Part shown: positions 1-8,345 of the stretch, one piece after another
Position numbering within the stretch: position 1 is the first letter of the stretch
Layout of the letters: every line of letters begins with the position of its first letter
Assembly (NCBI GenBank): GCA_025924845.1
Contig: JAICHN010000084.1
Coordinates: 1 to 14,295, forward strand
Reading direction: 5' to 3'
Length of the DNA: 14,295 bases
Source of the DNA: Chloroflexota bacterium
Lineage (GTDB): Bacteria; Chloroflexota; UBA5177; JANWHV01
Translations under genes and position numbers: made by a program
Notes under the pieces: generated by a model
What the model saw: the letters and a program-made list of their open reading frames with translations, nothing else
What the model was told of the DNA's origin: nothing
Database searches by the model: none

Positions 1-2487
1 CGCGGCGCCGGCGCCGCGATCCTGTCGCATAGTTATGTAGTACCGGGGGATTCTCTCGAGTTCGGGGCTAGCCTGGGCAACGCCCACTGTTGGCTCACCA
101 CGCATGGTCATGCCGCTATTCAGGACTTCTTCAGTACGGATATCGGCCAGACCGTCGCCAACACGATTGCCGTACGGTATGGCGGGATCGGTCACCGCTT
201 GCTCAGGGCGAGCGCGGCCATTACAGACCGCCGCGTCGCGGGCGCGGCGGTCCCTCTCCACCCCGTGAATCCGGGTACGATCGAGTTGCACCCTGCCTAC
301 CAGCGGCATAGCTTTACGTTGCCCGGCGATGCGCGGGTCCAGGAAACGATCTTCGTGCCGCTCACCACCGGTGACGATCCCTCGGTAGCCTACTACCAGG
401 TGGAGCTCACTAACGCCGGCACGGAGGCGCTCACCCTTCGCGTCCGCGCCGATGGACATCTACGGGGTACGTTTAATCGCGATCTGATTGGCCGCTATGA
501 TCAGGATTTGCAAGCCCTGATCGTGACCAATCGCAGCCAACCGACGGCGGTTCGCGTCTTCGGTTGCACGGCGCCGCTGAGCGCGCACCAGACGACGACT
601 GACTTTGGCCAGGTCTACGACATGCTGCACATGGAAGCGATGAGCAATGACACCGGCGCGGAAGGAGATATTCTGGCGGGCCTTGAGGTGGATGTGCGTC
701 TCGCTCCCGGTGCCTCCCGCGCCATGGCCTTTGTCCTTGCCTTCGCCCATACCGGTGAAGCAGCGGCCATTGCTACGTATCGCCTGGCCCGAGACGCGCG
801 GGCGCCGCTGGCCGATACCGTGGCCTACATCGCGCAAGTTACCAGTACCTCCCAGGTGCTCACCCCTGATCCGACAATCAACGTGGGGACGCTGTGGAGC
901 AAGGTCAATATGTTGCGCGTGGTCGCCAACTATCCGTTGGGGCCGGCCTTTACCAACGAGCCCGGCGTCTCCAGCGCGGTGGTCGGCCGTGATGCCGCGT
1001 GGTTCGTCTATGGCAACGATCATTTCCTGCCCGAGCTTTCGCGCTCACTGCTCGAGGCCTTTGCCGCGCGCCAATATCCCGAGGGGCGCATCCCGGAGTT
1101 CTACAACGCGGTGAACAATACGATCGGCGACTATGGACTGAACATCAATGACGACACGCCGCTTTTTGTGCTGGCGGTGAACCACCACTATCGCTCGACC
1201 GGCGATCTGGCCTGGCTGGAGCGGATCTATCCGGCTGTCACCGCGGCGGCGCGGTATATGCTGGCGCAGCGGGACGAACACGGCCTGGTTTCGTGCTCGG
1301 CTCAAGATCCCCGTGGGGACGTATGGGCCATCGCGAGCTGGCGCAACGTCATCCCCGGCTACATCTTGAACGGAGCGGTGACCGAGATCAACGCCGAATG
1401 CTTCGCGGCTTTGCGGGCGACCGGCCATCTAGCCCAAAACCTGGGCCGACCCCCCAGCGAGCGAGACGAGTTTTTTGACGCCGCCGCGCAACTGCGTGAA
1501 GCCATGGATGCCCATCTGATCAACCCGAGGAATGGGCTGTATTATCTCAACATCGATGTGGACGGCGTGGCCCATACCGATGTGACGGGCGATCAAATCT
1601 TCCCGGTGATCTTCCGGGCCTGCCGCGAGGATGTGGGCTTTCGGATCATCCGGCGGCTGCATTTCCCCGATTTCTGGACGCCTGCCGGTCTGCGCACCGC
1701 CTCGGCGGCGGATCCACTCTACAATCCCGCCAAGAATGTGGGCCTGATCGGCGGCGTTTGGCCGGGGCTGACCTGGTGGTTCGCGTTCGGAGCGGCGCGC
1801 TATCATCCCGACGTTCTGGTGCAAGCGCTTACCGCCAGCTTTGCCCATTATGCCGCCAATCCACGGAATAACAACACGGTGCCGGGCCAGTTCAGCGAGT
1901 GGTTCGACGGTGAAAGTCTGGTTAATCGAGGGATGCGACTGTCCCCCTGGGAACCCCCTCGCTTCCTATGGGCTGCCGTGGAGGGCGTATGCGGCGTCGT
2001 CCTGCAACCGGGCAAGCCCAAGATTAACCCCCTGGTTCCTCCGCACTGGCGCTGGGTGGGACTGCGTCGTCTTCCGTATCATGGTGAGCGGATCAGCTAC
2101 TTCGCCACCCGAGAGAGCGAGGTTGAGCACCCGGGCGCCTTTCATATCTACGCTACCACGGAGGTTGCCACCGATCACATGCTGTCGGTGTACGCCGAGG
2201 ATGCCACGGAGACAATTCGCGTGCTCAACCAGGAAGTGTGTCATGTAGCGCTTCGCCGGCCGGGCGAGGCCGTGCTCTTACTGGGTAATAGCGGCAGCAC
2301 CACCAGCATCGTGTCCCTAGAACTCAATGGCCTGCTTGCCCCGGAACGGACCTATACGGTGCATCTCTACGACAGTGAAAACAGGCAATGGGGCCGCGGA
2401 GAGCCGACACGAGGCGCTGAGTTGCATACGCCGGCCGTGGCGATCGAGGCGGGCGGGTTCCGCGTCCTCCGCTTTGAGGAAGCGTGA
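1..2487 (+). CDS. Six-hairpin glycoside hydrolase, amylo-alpha-1,6-glucosidase-like (5' end outside window)
   Basis: The reading frame is open from base 1 to the TGA at 2485-2487, so 828 residues are visible and the true start lies upstream. The first ~290 residues look like the beta-sandwich N-terminal domain of debranching-type enzymes, with stretches such as YYQVELTNAG. From about residue 300 the protein looks like an (alpha/alpha)6 barrel. VVGRDAAWF (GRD at 329-331) resembles the GRDT segment of glycogen-debranching C-terminal domains, and GAVTEINAE (458-466) resembles their conserved VEIN segment. The tail (residues ~640-828) is a small beta domain typical of this superfamily. A role in hydrolysing an oligo- or polysaccharide is likely, but substrate and exact GH family cannot be read from the sequence. 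Whether it is secreted is unknown because the N-terminus is missing. An FAD oxidoreductase gene follows directly on the same strand, probably co-transcribed. The superfamily call is firm; the amylo-glucosidase label is a best guess. Confidence 0.8.
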   Translation, partial: RGAGAAILSHSYVVPGDSLEFGASLGNAHCWLTTHGHAAIQDFFSTDIGQTVANTIAVRYGGIGHRLLRASAAITDRRVAGAAVPLHPVNPGTIELHPAYQRHSFTLPGDARVQETIFVPLTTGDDPSVAYYQVELTNAGTEALTLRVRADGHLRGTFNRDLIGRYDQDLQALIVTNRSQPTAVRVFGCTAPLSAHQTTTDFGQVYDMLHMEAMSNDTGAEGDILAGLEVDVRLAPGASRAMAFVLAFAHTGEAAAIATYRLARDARAPLADTVAYIAQVTSTSQVLTPDPTINVGTLWSKVNMLRVVANYPLGPAFTNEPGVSSAVVGRDAAWFVYGNDHFLPELSRSLLEAFAARQYPEGRIPEFYNAVNNTIGDYGLNINDDTPLFVLAVNHHYRSTGDLAWLERIYPAVTAAARYMLAQRDEHGLVSCSAQDPRGDVWAIASWRNVIPGYILNGAVTEINAECFAALRATGHLAQNLGRPPSERDEFFDAAAQLREAMDAHLINPRNGLYYLNIDVDGVAHTDVTGDQIFPVIFRACREDVGFRIIRRLHFPDFWTPAGLRTASAADPLYNPAKNVGLIGGVWPGLTWWFAFGAARYHPDVLVQALTASFAHYAANPRNNNTVPGQFSEWFDGESLVNRGMRLSPWEPPRFLWAAVEGVCGVVLQPGKPKINPLVPPHWRWVGLRRLPYHGERISYFATRESEVEHPGAFHIYATTEVATDHMLSVYAEDATETIRVLNQEVCHVALRRPGEAVLLLGNSGSTTSIVSLELNGLLAPERTYTVHLYDSENRQWGRGEPTRGAELHTPAVAIEAGGFRVLRFEEA

Positions 2488-2532
2488 GGGAACCGGAGCA
2501 ACCGGCAAGTGGATTGGCGAAAGGAAAGGCGC

Positions 2533-3756
2533 GTGGCGGAAGAAGTCGATGTGGTGATTATCGGAGCCGGCATCGCCGGGGTAAGCGTCGCCTATTTTCT
2601 GGCGCGCTCTGGTATACGTAACATACTCGTGCTGGAGCGATCGTCCGTAGCCGCCGGCGCGAGTGGGCGAGCCAGCGGCCTAGTCGTCTTCTGCGAGGCA
2701 AATCACTCTGGGCAGGCCGCGTTGCTCAAGGCCTCGGCCGACTTTTACGCCACATGGGAACAGGAGATTAGCGATGTGCCCGCGATCACGCGGGTGGGCG
2801 CCCTGATGCCTGCCGGCCCGGCCGATCTGGGGGTGCTGGAGCGCGAGGTCGCGATCATGCAAGCGGCCGGGCACGACACCCGCCTGCTTGACCCGAAAGA
2901 GGCCGCCGAGCTGGCGCCGAGCTGGCGCTTCGACGACGTGGCGTCGGCCGCCTATTCGGCGGGATCGGGTTATATCGATCCGCCCATGGTCACGACGGCG
3001 ATTATGAATCGGGCGCGTGGCTTGGGCGTGCGTCTCTATCAGGGAGCCGAGGTCCAGGCCATTGATGTGCAAGGTGGTCACGTTGTAGGGGTCACCGCCA
3101 ATCGGGGTGCGATCAAGGCGCCGATTGTGATCATCGCGGCAGGCGCCTGGAGCAACCCCGTAGGCAGGCTGGTTGGGGCGAACCTGGCGGTAGAGGCGGC
3201 GCACAGCCTGGTGGTTCACCTCAAGCCGCCCCCCGACCTGCCGCTTCCTTTCCCGGTCAGCGGCGACGACCACAATCACGTCTACTTCCGCCCCGAACCC
3301 GGTGGCTTGGTGCTCGCCGCCGATGAAGGGGCCGGAGACAGGCCCGACGAACAGCCCGGCAATCCGGATCGCTTTGACGAGACCGCGCCCGCATGGTACC
3401 AGCGCTGGGTGCTTCAGCAGTTAGCGCGCCGCATCCCGACCATGCGCCGAGCGGAAATTGTCGGCAGCCACGCCGGCGTATTGCCGCACGGGCCGGATAA
3501 CTACCCGCTGCTTGGGGCGATGCATGAGGCGAAGGGATTGTATTGCATCTGCGACACGGGCGGCAACGGGATGACGGCGAGCCCGGGACTGGGGCGTGCC
3601 CTGGCCGAGCAGATCGTGCATGGGAAGACCTTTGTGGACATTCAGCCATTCCGTCCGTCGCGATTCGCCGAGGGGGAGCCGATCACCGCGGCCTATCGAC
3701 ACGCCCACAGCGAACCGCCGGTGGATTGGGAGCTGGATCCGACTGAGTCGGACTGA
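2533..3756 (+). CDS. FAD-dependent oxidoreductase, DAO family (sarcosine/glycine oxidase-like)
   Basis: A 407-residue flavoprotein. The N-terminal dinucleotide-binding fold begins almost at once: VVIIGAGIAG (GxGxxG at residues 11-16) followed by LVLE, whose Glu35 would bind the adenosine ribose, then the AAGASGRASG loop that contacts FAD in DAO enzymes. Near the C-terminus CDTGGNGMTASPGLG (about 340-354) matches the second FAD-binding segment of this family. No signal peptide or membrane span is visible, so it is probably cytoplasmic and oxidises an amine or amino acid, with the substrate unknown. I chose the GTG at 2533 because AAAGGAAAGG (2520-2529) sits at good Shine-Dalgarno distance and it places the Rossmann motif in the usual position. 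A GTG at 2509 with a weaker CGGAG upstream would add eight residues. It follows the glycosidase stop by 45 nt (or 21 nt), suggesting one operon, although the two functions have no obvious link. Confidence 0.85.
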   Translation: MAEEVDVVIIGAGIAGVSVAYFLARSGIRNILVLERSSVAAGASGRASGLVVFCEANHSGQAALLKASADFYATWEQEISDVPAITRVGALMPAGPADLGVLEREVAIMQAAGHDTRLLDPKEAAELAPSWRFDDVASAAYSAGSGYIDPPMVTTAIMNRARGLGVRLYQGAEVQAIDVQGGHVVGVTANRGAIKAPIVIIAAGAWSNPVGRLVGANLAVEAAHSLVVHLKPPPDLPLPFPVSGDDHNHVYFRPEPGGLVLAADEGAGDRPDEQPGNPDRFDETAPAWYQRWVLQQLARRIPTMRRAEIVGSHAGVLPHGPDNYPLLGAMHEAKGLYCICDTGGNGMTASPGLGRALAEQIVHGKTFVDIQPFRPSRFAEGEPITAAYRHAHSEPPVDWELDPTESD

Positions 3757-3778
3757 ACATCGTGCAGGTATAATCGCA

Positions 3779-3796
3779 CCTCATTCAACGATGAGG
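3779..3796. terminator. Hairpin between convergent genes, possible bidirectional terminator
   Basis: CCTCAT (3779-3784) and ATGAGG (3791-3796) form a perfect 6-bp stem with a 6-nt loop, in the 137-bp spacer between two converging genes. No T-run follows on either strand, so this is not a classical intrinsic terminator. The position is the main argument. The rest of the spacer shows no gene. Confidence 0.3.
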
Positions 3797-3893
3797 CAGC
3801 CGCACGAAACCTGCTTGCGCGACATGCTGATCGGTGGTGAATGCCTCCACTATCGAGTGCCGTCGCATGACCATGAAGCCGGCAGCATCTGAA

Positions 3894-5534
3894 CTATCCC
3901 TCTGGACCACCCGGCGGGGCAGGTGTGTCCTCGCGGTCGGCAGCGGCCGAATCGGGCGACTCGGGCAGAGCGGCAAGCGGCAGGACCAGGGCCATGACGG
4001 TCCCATGCTCGGCGGCTCCGGTCATGCCGTTCTCCATCATAGGCACACTGTGCTCGACCCAGATGTGGCCGCCGTGGGCCTCCACGATAGCCCGGCTGGT
4101 ATACAAGCCTAAACCAGTGCCGCGAATGTGACGGGCGATCCCTTGGGCACGCCAGAAGCGATCGAATACATGCGGTACGGCATCGGCGGGGATACCTATT
4201 CCGGTATCGCTCACCCGGATCATCGCCCAACCCGGCACGTGGGCATGAGCGCCATGCATGGGTGGTGAGTGACCGGGGAGCAGGAGCGGCAGGGACGCCG
4301 CGTAGTCGAGCCGCACCACGATGGAGCCGCCGTCCGGCGAATACTTTACGGCGTTGCCGAGCAGATTGTCGAGCACCTGACGTAGCCGAACCGCGTCACC
4401 GGTGACCAGCAGGGGAACCGCGGGCGTCTCCACGGTGATCGCATGACGCGCGGTGTGCTCGCGCGCGTGCTCTACCGCCTGCCGTACGGACTCGTTGAGC
4501 ACTACTCCTCCGGGGTTCATCTGCTGAACCAGGACGCCGCGAGCCACGGAGGCGGTATCGAGCAGCGTCCCCATCATGTGCATGAGGTCGACCATGCTCA
4601 GATTCGCCACCGCGAGATGCTGATCCAACCGATCCAGAGCCTCCTGCCTCCGCGTGGGGTGGTCGGCGGCACGCACCGCGGCGGCGGCACGCCGCGCCAA
4701 CTCGATCCGGCCCGCGGTAATGGTGACCGGATCGCGCAGGTCATGCGCGGCCAGGGCCAACAGCTCTCCCGGCTGAGCCGCTGTTTCAGCAGCCTCCTTC
4801 CGCCCCACCCCAACCGCGCCGCGCAGGGCGCCTGCCTCGTCGCGGAGCGGCGTGACCGTCCACCAGGTTCGTACTTCCGCGCCGCTTGGTCCCCGCAGAA
4901 CCAATTCCACGTCGCGATGTCGAGTGCCGGTCCGTGCCGACCACCGCAACGGCAGCGCTTCCAACGAAGCGGGGAGCATGTCCGGCGAAGGGACCGCGCC
5001 CGCTCCGCCGGGTCCGCCTGTCGGCTGCTCGGGCGGGCCGACCATCGCCTGATCTGGGGTCCGCTCGGAGGGAGCGGGGGGCCACAGGAGTGCTCGCAAG
5101 GACGCATTCGCGTAGGTCAGCCCGCCCGCGTTGTCGCAAACCACGATCAGATCGACCATGGCATGGACCACGGCCCTCCAGTACTCGGCCGCGGGCATGA
5201 GCGCCGGATCGGTCGGCTCGGAAGTTAGATCCGCATAGTCATCGGCGCTGGGCCGCACGGTACCCAGCGCCAATTCTTTGGCAAGCCTGCGCAGGCTACC
5301 CCGCCGACCGGGATTGACCAGGGACCGTTTGACCAGGCGCACTCTCGCCACGTCCTCCATACCATAGAGGCGAATAGCGTTCGGCGAACGGCGCGGATGA
5401 ATGAGGCCGGCCCGCTCCCAGGAGCGCAGTCGCGGCGGCGGCACGTCGGTGAGCGCCGCGATGTCGGCTATCAGTAAGAAGGTCTCGCCATGCGACGCCA
5501 TGGGCCGAGGGGGTAACGCCGGGCTCTGGCTCAC
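3894..5534 (-). CDS. MerR-type HTH / PAS-like / histidine kinase fusion (paralogue 1)
   Basis: A soluble 546-residue kinase with a DNA-binding head. Residues ~18-90 are a MerR-type winged helix (IADIAALTDVPPPRLRSWE, then RRSPNAIRLYGMEDVARVRL). Residues ~117-245 look like a PAS sensor (DLIVVCDNAGGLTYANASL and a closing WTVTPLRDEAGALRGAVGVG), interrupted by a Pro/Gly-rich insert around 150-190. The dimerisation/phosphoacceptor helix has AAHDLRDP with His264. The ATPase domain shows the N box DNLLGNAVKYSP (390-401), G1 DTGIGIP (443-449), F box VFDRFW and G2 GTGLGLYTS. No membrane segment is present. The GTG at 5534 is preferred over a TTG at 5549 because its flank (ACAACC-GTGAG) matches the start of the paralogue at 9962. 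About two-thirds of residues match that paralogue by eye. It stands apart from the kaiC operon, 340 nt downstream of the antitoxin-like gene, and probably has its own promoter. Signal and target are unknown. Confidence 0.9.
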   Translation of the reverse strand: MSQSPALPPRPMASHGETFLLIADIAALTDVPPPRLRSWERAGLIHPRRSPNAIRLYGMEDVARVRLVKRSLVNPGRRGSLRRLAKELALGTVRPSADDYADLTSEPTDPALMPAAEYWRAVVHAMVDLIVVCDNAGGLTYANASLRALLWPPAPSERTPDQAMVGPPEQPTGGPGGAGAVPSPDMLPASLEALPLRWSARTGTRHRDVELVLRGPSGAEVRTWWTVTPLRDEAGALRGAVGVGRKEAAETAAQPGELLALAAHDLRDPVTITAGRIELARRAAAAVRAADHPTRRQEALDRLDQHLAVANLSMVDLMHMMGTLLDTASVARGVLVQQMNPGGVVLNESVRQAVEHAREHTARHAITVETPAVPLLVTGDAVRLRQVLDNLLGNAVKYSPDGGSIVVRLDYAASLPLLLPGHSPPMHGAHAHVPGWAMIRVSDTGIGIPADAVPHVFDRFWRAQGIARHIRGTGLGLYTSRAIVEAHGGHIWVEHSVPMMENGMTGAAEHGTVMALVLPLAALPESPDSAAADREDTPAPPGGPEG

Positions 5535-5874
5535 GGTTGTCTCTCGCAATCACTCCGAGGATCGGCTCGCGGGACATGCCTTGGCGATGAGACGGCTCTA
5601 CACTACAACGACACCATTCAACTCATATGGCGAAGCATAACACGATGCCTCCCACGTAGCTAGAGATCGCTCGGTGTTGGGCGTACCGACGTTTTGTGGC
5701 AGGCCGGTCAACCAAGGGCGCGCTCCTAAAGTACGTGCTCCCCAGCGGGGCGCTGGTCAGCGGTGGTCCTGGTACCGCCTAGATCACAAAACTCCGGTGC
5801 GCCCGGGCGTGACTGCCGAGGTGCCGAGGCTGCAGGCGCCGAAACTCAATACGACAGTCGCGATCGAGGGCAGC
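5535..5874. other. 340-nt non-coding gap with several hairpins
   Basis: No convincing gene lies here on either strand. It must contain the promoter of the kinase ending at 3894, but no strong -35/-10 pair stands out. Three inverted repeats are visible: CCAGCG-GGG-CGCTGG (5742-5756), GCGGT/ACCGC with a 9-nt loop (5760-5778), and the palindrome CGCCCGGGCG (5800-5809). None is followed by a T-run on the - strand. The stretch just below the antitoxin-like gene could be decayed coding sequence; I searched all three - strand frames for a PIN-type toxin and found none. Confidence 0.5.
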
Positions 5875-6126
5875 CTAATGCTTGCGCACTACATCCGGTG
5901 CTGTTGCCTCGAAAGCTCCCAGGGACGACGCAAGGGGATCGGTCATGGGATCATATCCGCCTGCCTCGGCATGAACTGAGGGATCGGAAGCAGGCTGGAC
6001 AGCTACCCGTCTAGGAATTTCGTCCAGCCATTGCTCAAGCAGATCCTCGGGCTTCTGCCCACGCGTCGCCGTGAGCGAAATGAGGGTCTGATAAGTTTCA
6101 TCGGAGATCTCAAACGTGTGGCTCAT
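5875..6126 (-). CDS. Small antitoxin-like protein (AbrB/RHH-type, orphan, possibly truncated)
   Basis: An 83-residue protein. The first ~36 residues (FEISDETYQTLISLTATRG, then PEDLLEQWLDE) have the pattern of short ribbon-helix-helix-like antitoxins: a beta strand, then two helices. The C-terminal DPLASSLGAFEATAPDVVRKH resembles the tail of small antitoxin-like proteins that usually continue into a few more residues such as a His-Asp-Glu-Tyr segment. Here a TAG intervenes right after RKH, so the gene may be clipped. The ATG at 6126 is preceded by GAGAGGTG at good spacing, which makes it much better than an in-frame start at 6237 that runs almost to the end of the response-regulator gene. It follows that gene by 116 nt on the same strand. 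No toxin partner (PIN or RelE type) is seen downstream. The gene looks real; the antitoxin role is a guess from pattern only. Confidence 0.6.
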   Translation of the reverse strand: MSHTFEISDETYQTLISLTATRGQKPEDLLEQWLDEIPRRVAVQPASDPSVHAEAGGYDPMTDPLASSLGAFEATAPDVVRKH

Positions 6127-6242
6127 GATGCACCTCTCGGATTGCTCTTTGCGGGGTACCATGCCGCCATATCCCGGCGTCAGCCTAGCCGGGCCGGCCT
6201 TACCATGCCGGAAATAAAGGCTCCGGACCATGACCAACTCTT

Positions 6243-6683
6243 CTATTCACTGCCGGACGCCGGCACCTCTTTCCCGGCCGGCGTTCGCAAGAAGCGCCGC
6301 AGCAGTGCCTCCAGATCCGCCAGGTAAAATGGTTTGCGCAGGATCACATCGGCGCCCGCCGCGCGAGCGCGGACAATGTTCGCGGCCGTGATCAAGATAA
6401 TCGGCGGCGGTTCGCCCGCCCTGGATATGCCGGCGCGCAAGGCCCGGATCAGCGTCGCGCCGTCCAGGTGCGGGATCATAAGGTCGGTGATCACGAGGGC
6501 CGGCTTCCGGGTGCGGGCCAGTTCCAGCGCCTGCCTTCCATTCAGAGCGACCATGGGTGTATAGCCAGCTTCCCGTACGATGAAGGAAATAGTTTCAGCG
6601 AGCGGCTCTTCATCCTCGACAATGAGGACCAGCGACGAATCAAGCGTGCTCGGCAATCTCGGCTCGGGTGATAGTTCACTCAC
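6243..6683 (-). CDS. Single-domain response regulator (CheY-like receiver)
   Basis: A 146-residue protein made of one receiver domain with short tails and no output domain. LVLIVEDEE (19-25) gives the acidic metal pocket, ITDLMIP contains the phosphoacceptor Asp67, ILITAAN holds the switch Thr99, and ILRKPF gives the conserved Lys117. The first ~15 residues and the last ~12 (Pro/Ala/Gly/Ser-rich) lie outside the fold. The GTG start at 6683 overlaps the TGA of the KaiC-like gene by 4 nt (GTGA), with GGAAGG six bases upstream, so translation is probably coupled. It is the natural phosphate acceptor for the MerR-PAS-kinase two genes upstream. Lacking an output domain, it would act by protein contact or as a phosphate relay or sink, perhaps on the KaiC-like ATPase. 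The receiver call is certain; the partners are inferred from gene order. Confidence 0.93.
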   Translation of the reverse strand: MSELSPEPRLPSTLDSSLVLIVEDEEPLAETISFIVREAGYTPMVALNGRQALELARTRKPALVITDLMIPHLDGATLIRALRAGISRAGEPPPIILITAANIVRARAAGADVILRKPFYLADLEALLRRFLRTPAGKEVPASGSE

Positions 6684-8338
6684 GATGGGCCTTCCGGCGG
6701 ATGCTCCGCCCGCGTGCGCCGACCACGTGCATGGCGAGTGCGCCCAGCCTGTAGACCGGCGGCGCCGGCGAGCGGACTGGACCGATACTCACCCTCCGCT
6801 CGCGTGATGCCCGCCAAAACGCCGGCATCGCTCTCGAACGGCGCTCGCACCTCCATGCCGGCGGGCGAGGTGATCGTAAACTCGCGCAAAGTAAGGTCGT
6901 GGGCGGAGAAGCGCATTTTCAGCACGGAGAGCACGCGGTAGAAGTGCTCGCGATAAATCACACCCTGCAACCAGAGGATGTTCTCGGCGACGCCCGAGCT
7001 CATATCCGTCTCCAGTTCCAGATCGGTGGCGGCGATTACGCCGGTCTCTTTGGTAAACAGCGCGGTAACCTGCCGTGCCTGCAATGCCACGACCAGCGCC
7101 GAAAGGTAGTTCTGGACCCGCTGCGGCGTACTGCCCTCACTGACGGCGCGTTCGATAACGGCAATACTATCTACCACCAGTCGACGGGCACCCGTGCGGT
7201 CCAGCGTACGCAGCAACTGGTCGGCCAGGGCATCGGCATCCAGTTCAACCGGGGGATAATGGAGGAGGGTTAGTCCTCCTCCGGGCTGTATGGCAGCCCG
7301 AAAATCCTGCCCCAGATTAAAGGCGTCGGCCTTGAGCAGGAGTTGCCGACGGTCCTCATGGAATCCTAAGAAGACCACCGGCTCACCGGCCCGAATGCCC
7401 GCCAGGGCGAAGTGCACCCCCAGCAAGGTTTTGCCCGTGCCCCCGCTGCCGATGACCACCGTGGTGGTCGCTTGGGTGAGGCCGCCCGTCAGCAACTCAT
7501 CGAGGGCGGGCAGATCGAACGAGGCCCGTTCAGCCGGAGCGGCCTGTGACGGCGATGCGGCATCTTCGCCGGCGGAATCCGGCATGGTTAAGGGCATCGT
7601 CGCCTGCACCACTCGCGCCTCCAGCCGAGGAGAGACCACGAGTCCCGCCCTACCGAGCTCCAACCCATGCAGGCCGGAGAGCGGCGTGGCGCCGCGCGCC
7701 TTGACCACTTCCAGCCTGCGTCGCTGGCGCTCATCATGCACGCTGAAATGCATACCGATGATCGTGTCGGCGGTAGTCGCCTCGGGAAAAAATTGCGGAT
7801 CGCGGATCTCGGCTTCGGTGGTGATGATCGTGGTAACTCCTCGAATGCTCAAGGTTGTGCCGATATCGAACAGAAACTGCCGCCCCGCCAATGGATCGGC
7901 GGCTACGGCGCGCAGACCGCTAAAGCCGTCCAGCACGACCAGGCTTCCTTGCGCCTCTCGCGCCATCGCAATCACTTCGTCGGCCATCTCACTCAGCCCC
8001 GAGGAAAGGAATGGCTGCAGACTGAGCACCTTCACCTGATCGCCGATCAGCGCCGGATCAAAAAAATCATAGCTGCGCAGATGTGAGAGAAGCTTGCTGG
8101 TGGGTTCGGAGAGCGCCGTAAGGATCAACACCTGCCGATCGGCCCGCGCGGCGGCAAAGGCTATCTGTAGGGCCAGCGTGGTCTTACCGGAGCCGGGCGG
8201 CCCCACGATAATGGTAAGCGTGCCGCGCCTCAGCCCACCCCCCAATATGAAATCCAGGTTGGGCACGCCGGTCGGATCCAGGGGCAATACGGCCTCCTCG
8301 ATAATCGTGCTCGCTGCTACCAGTTGGTCCTCGTACAT
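6680..8338 (-). CDS. KaiC-like double-domain RecA-family ATPase
   Basis: A 552-residue protein with two tandem KaiC/RecA ATPase domains. Domain 1: Walker A GPPGSGKTT (46-54), Walker B LVVLD (133-137). Domain 2: Walker A GSGGTGKTL (297-305), Walker B RRLVVDS (385-391), and the KaiC-type segment VLKMRFSAHDLTLREFTI near 472-489. By eye alignment with cyanobacterial KaiC, the paired catalytic Glu of each domain is reduced to a single Glu (SEPT at 77-80; HED at 327-329). The Ser-Thr autophosphorylation pair appears as SSG (447-449), keeping at most the serine. The C-terminal ~45 residues are Arg/Ala-rich and not KaiC-like. The ATG at 8338 is 7 nt after the kinase stop, with GAGGG upstream; a TTG at 8407 would overlap the kinase and lacks support. 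No kaiA or kaiB is nearby, so this is a KaiC-family signalling ATPase rather than proof of a clock. Confidence 0.9.
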   Translation of the reverse strand: MYEDQLVAASTIIEEAVLPLDPTGVPNLDFILGGGLRRGTLTIIVGPPGSGKTTLALQIAFAAARADRQVLILTALSEPTSKLLSHLRSYDFFDPALIGDQVKVLSLQPFLSSGLSEMADEVIAMAREAQGSLVVLDGFSGLRAVAADPLAGRQFLFDIGTTLSIRGVTTIITTEAEIRDPQFFPEATTADTIIGMHFSVHDERQRRRLEVVKARGATPLSGLHGLELGRAGLVVSPRLEARVVQATMPLTMPDSAGEDAASPSQAAPAERASFDLPALDELLTGGLTQATTTVVIGSGGTGKTLLGVHFALAGIRAGEPVVFLGFHEDRRQLLLKADAFNLGQDFRAAIQPGGGLTLLHYPPVELDADALADQLLRTLDRTGARRLVVDSIAVIERAVSEGSTPQRVQNYLSALVVALQARQVTALFTKETGVIAATDLELETDMSSGVAENILWLQGVIYREHFYRVLSVLKMRFSAHDLTLREFTITSPAGMEVRAPFESDAGVLAGITRAEGEYRSSPLAGAAGLQAGRTRHARGRRTRAEHPPEGPS

Positions 8339-8345
8339 TCCTGAT

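Noticed and set aside
1..18. Perfect 18-bp palindrome CGCGGCGCCGGCGCCGCG
   Set aside because: It lies inside the glycosidase reading frame and encodes an Ala/Gly-rich stretch; such palindromes arise easily in GC-rich codons.
4443..5228. Open frame of 261 codons on the + strand
   Set aside because: Antisense to the kinase core and PAS region of the 3894-5534 gene; no recognisable domain and no ribosome binding site.
5641..5874. Search for tRNA, small RNA gene or PIN-type toxin
   Set aside because: No T-loop GTTCGA-like element, no cloverleaf, and no - strand frame with toxin motifs was found.
7290..8039. Open frame of 249 codons on the + strand
   Set aside because: Antisense to the KaiC-like ATPase; low-complexity Ser/Arg/Pro translation without a domain.
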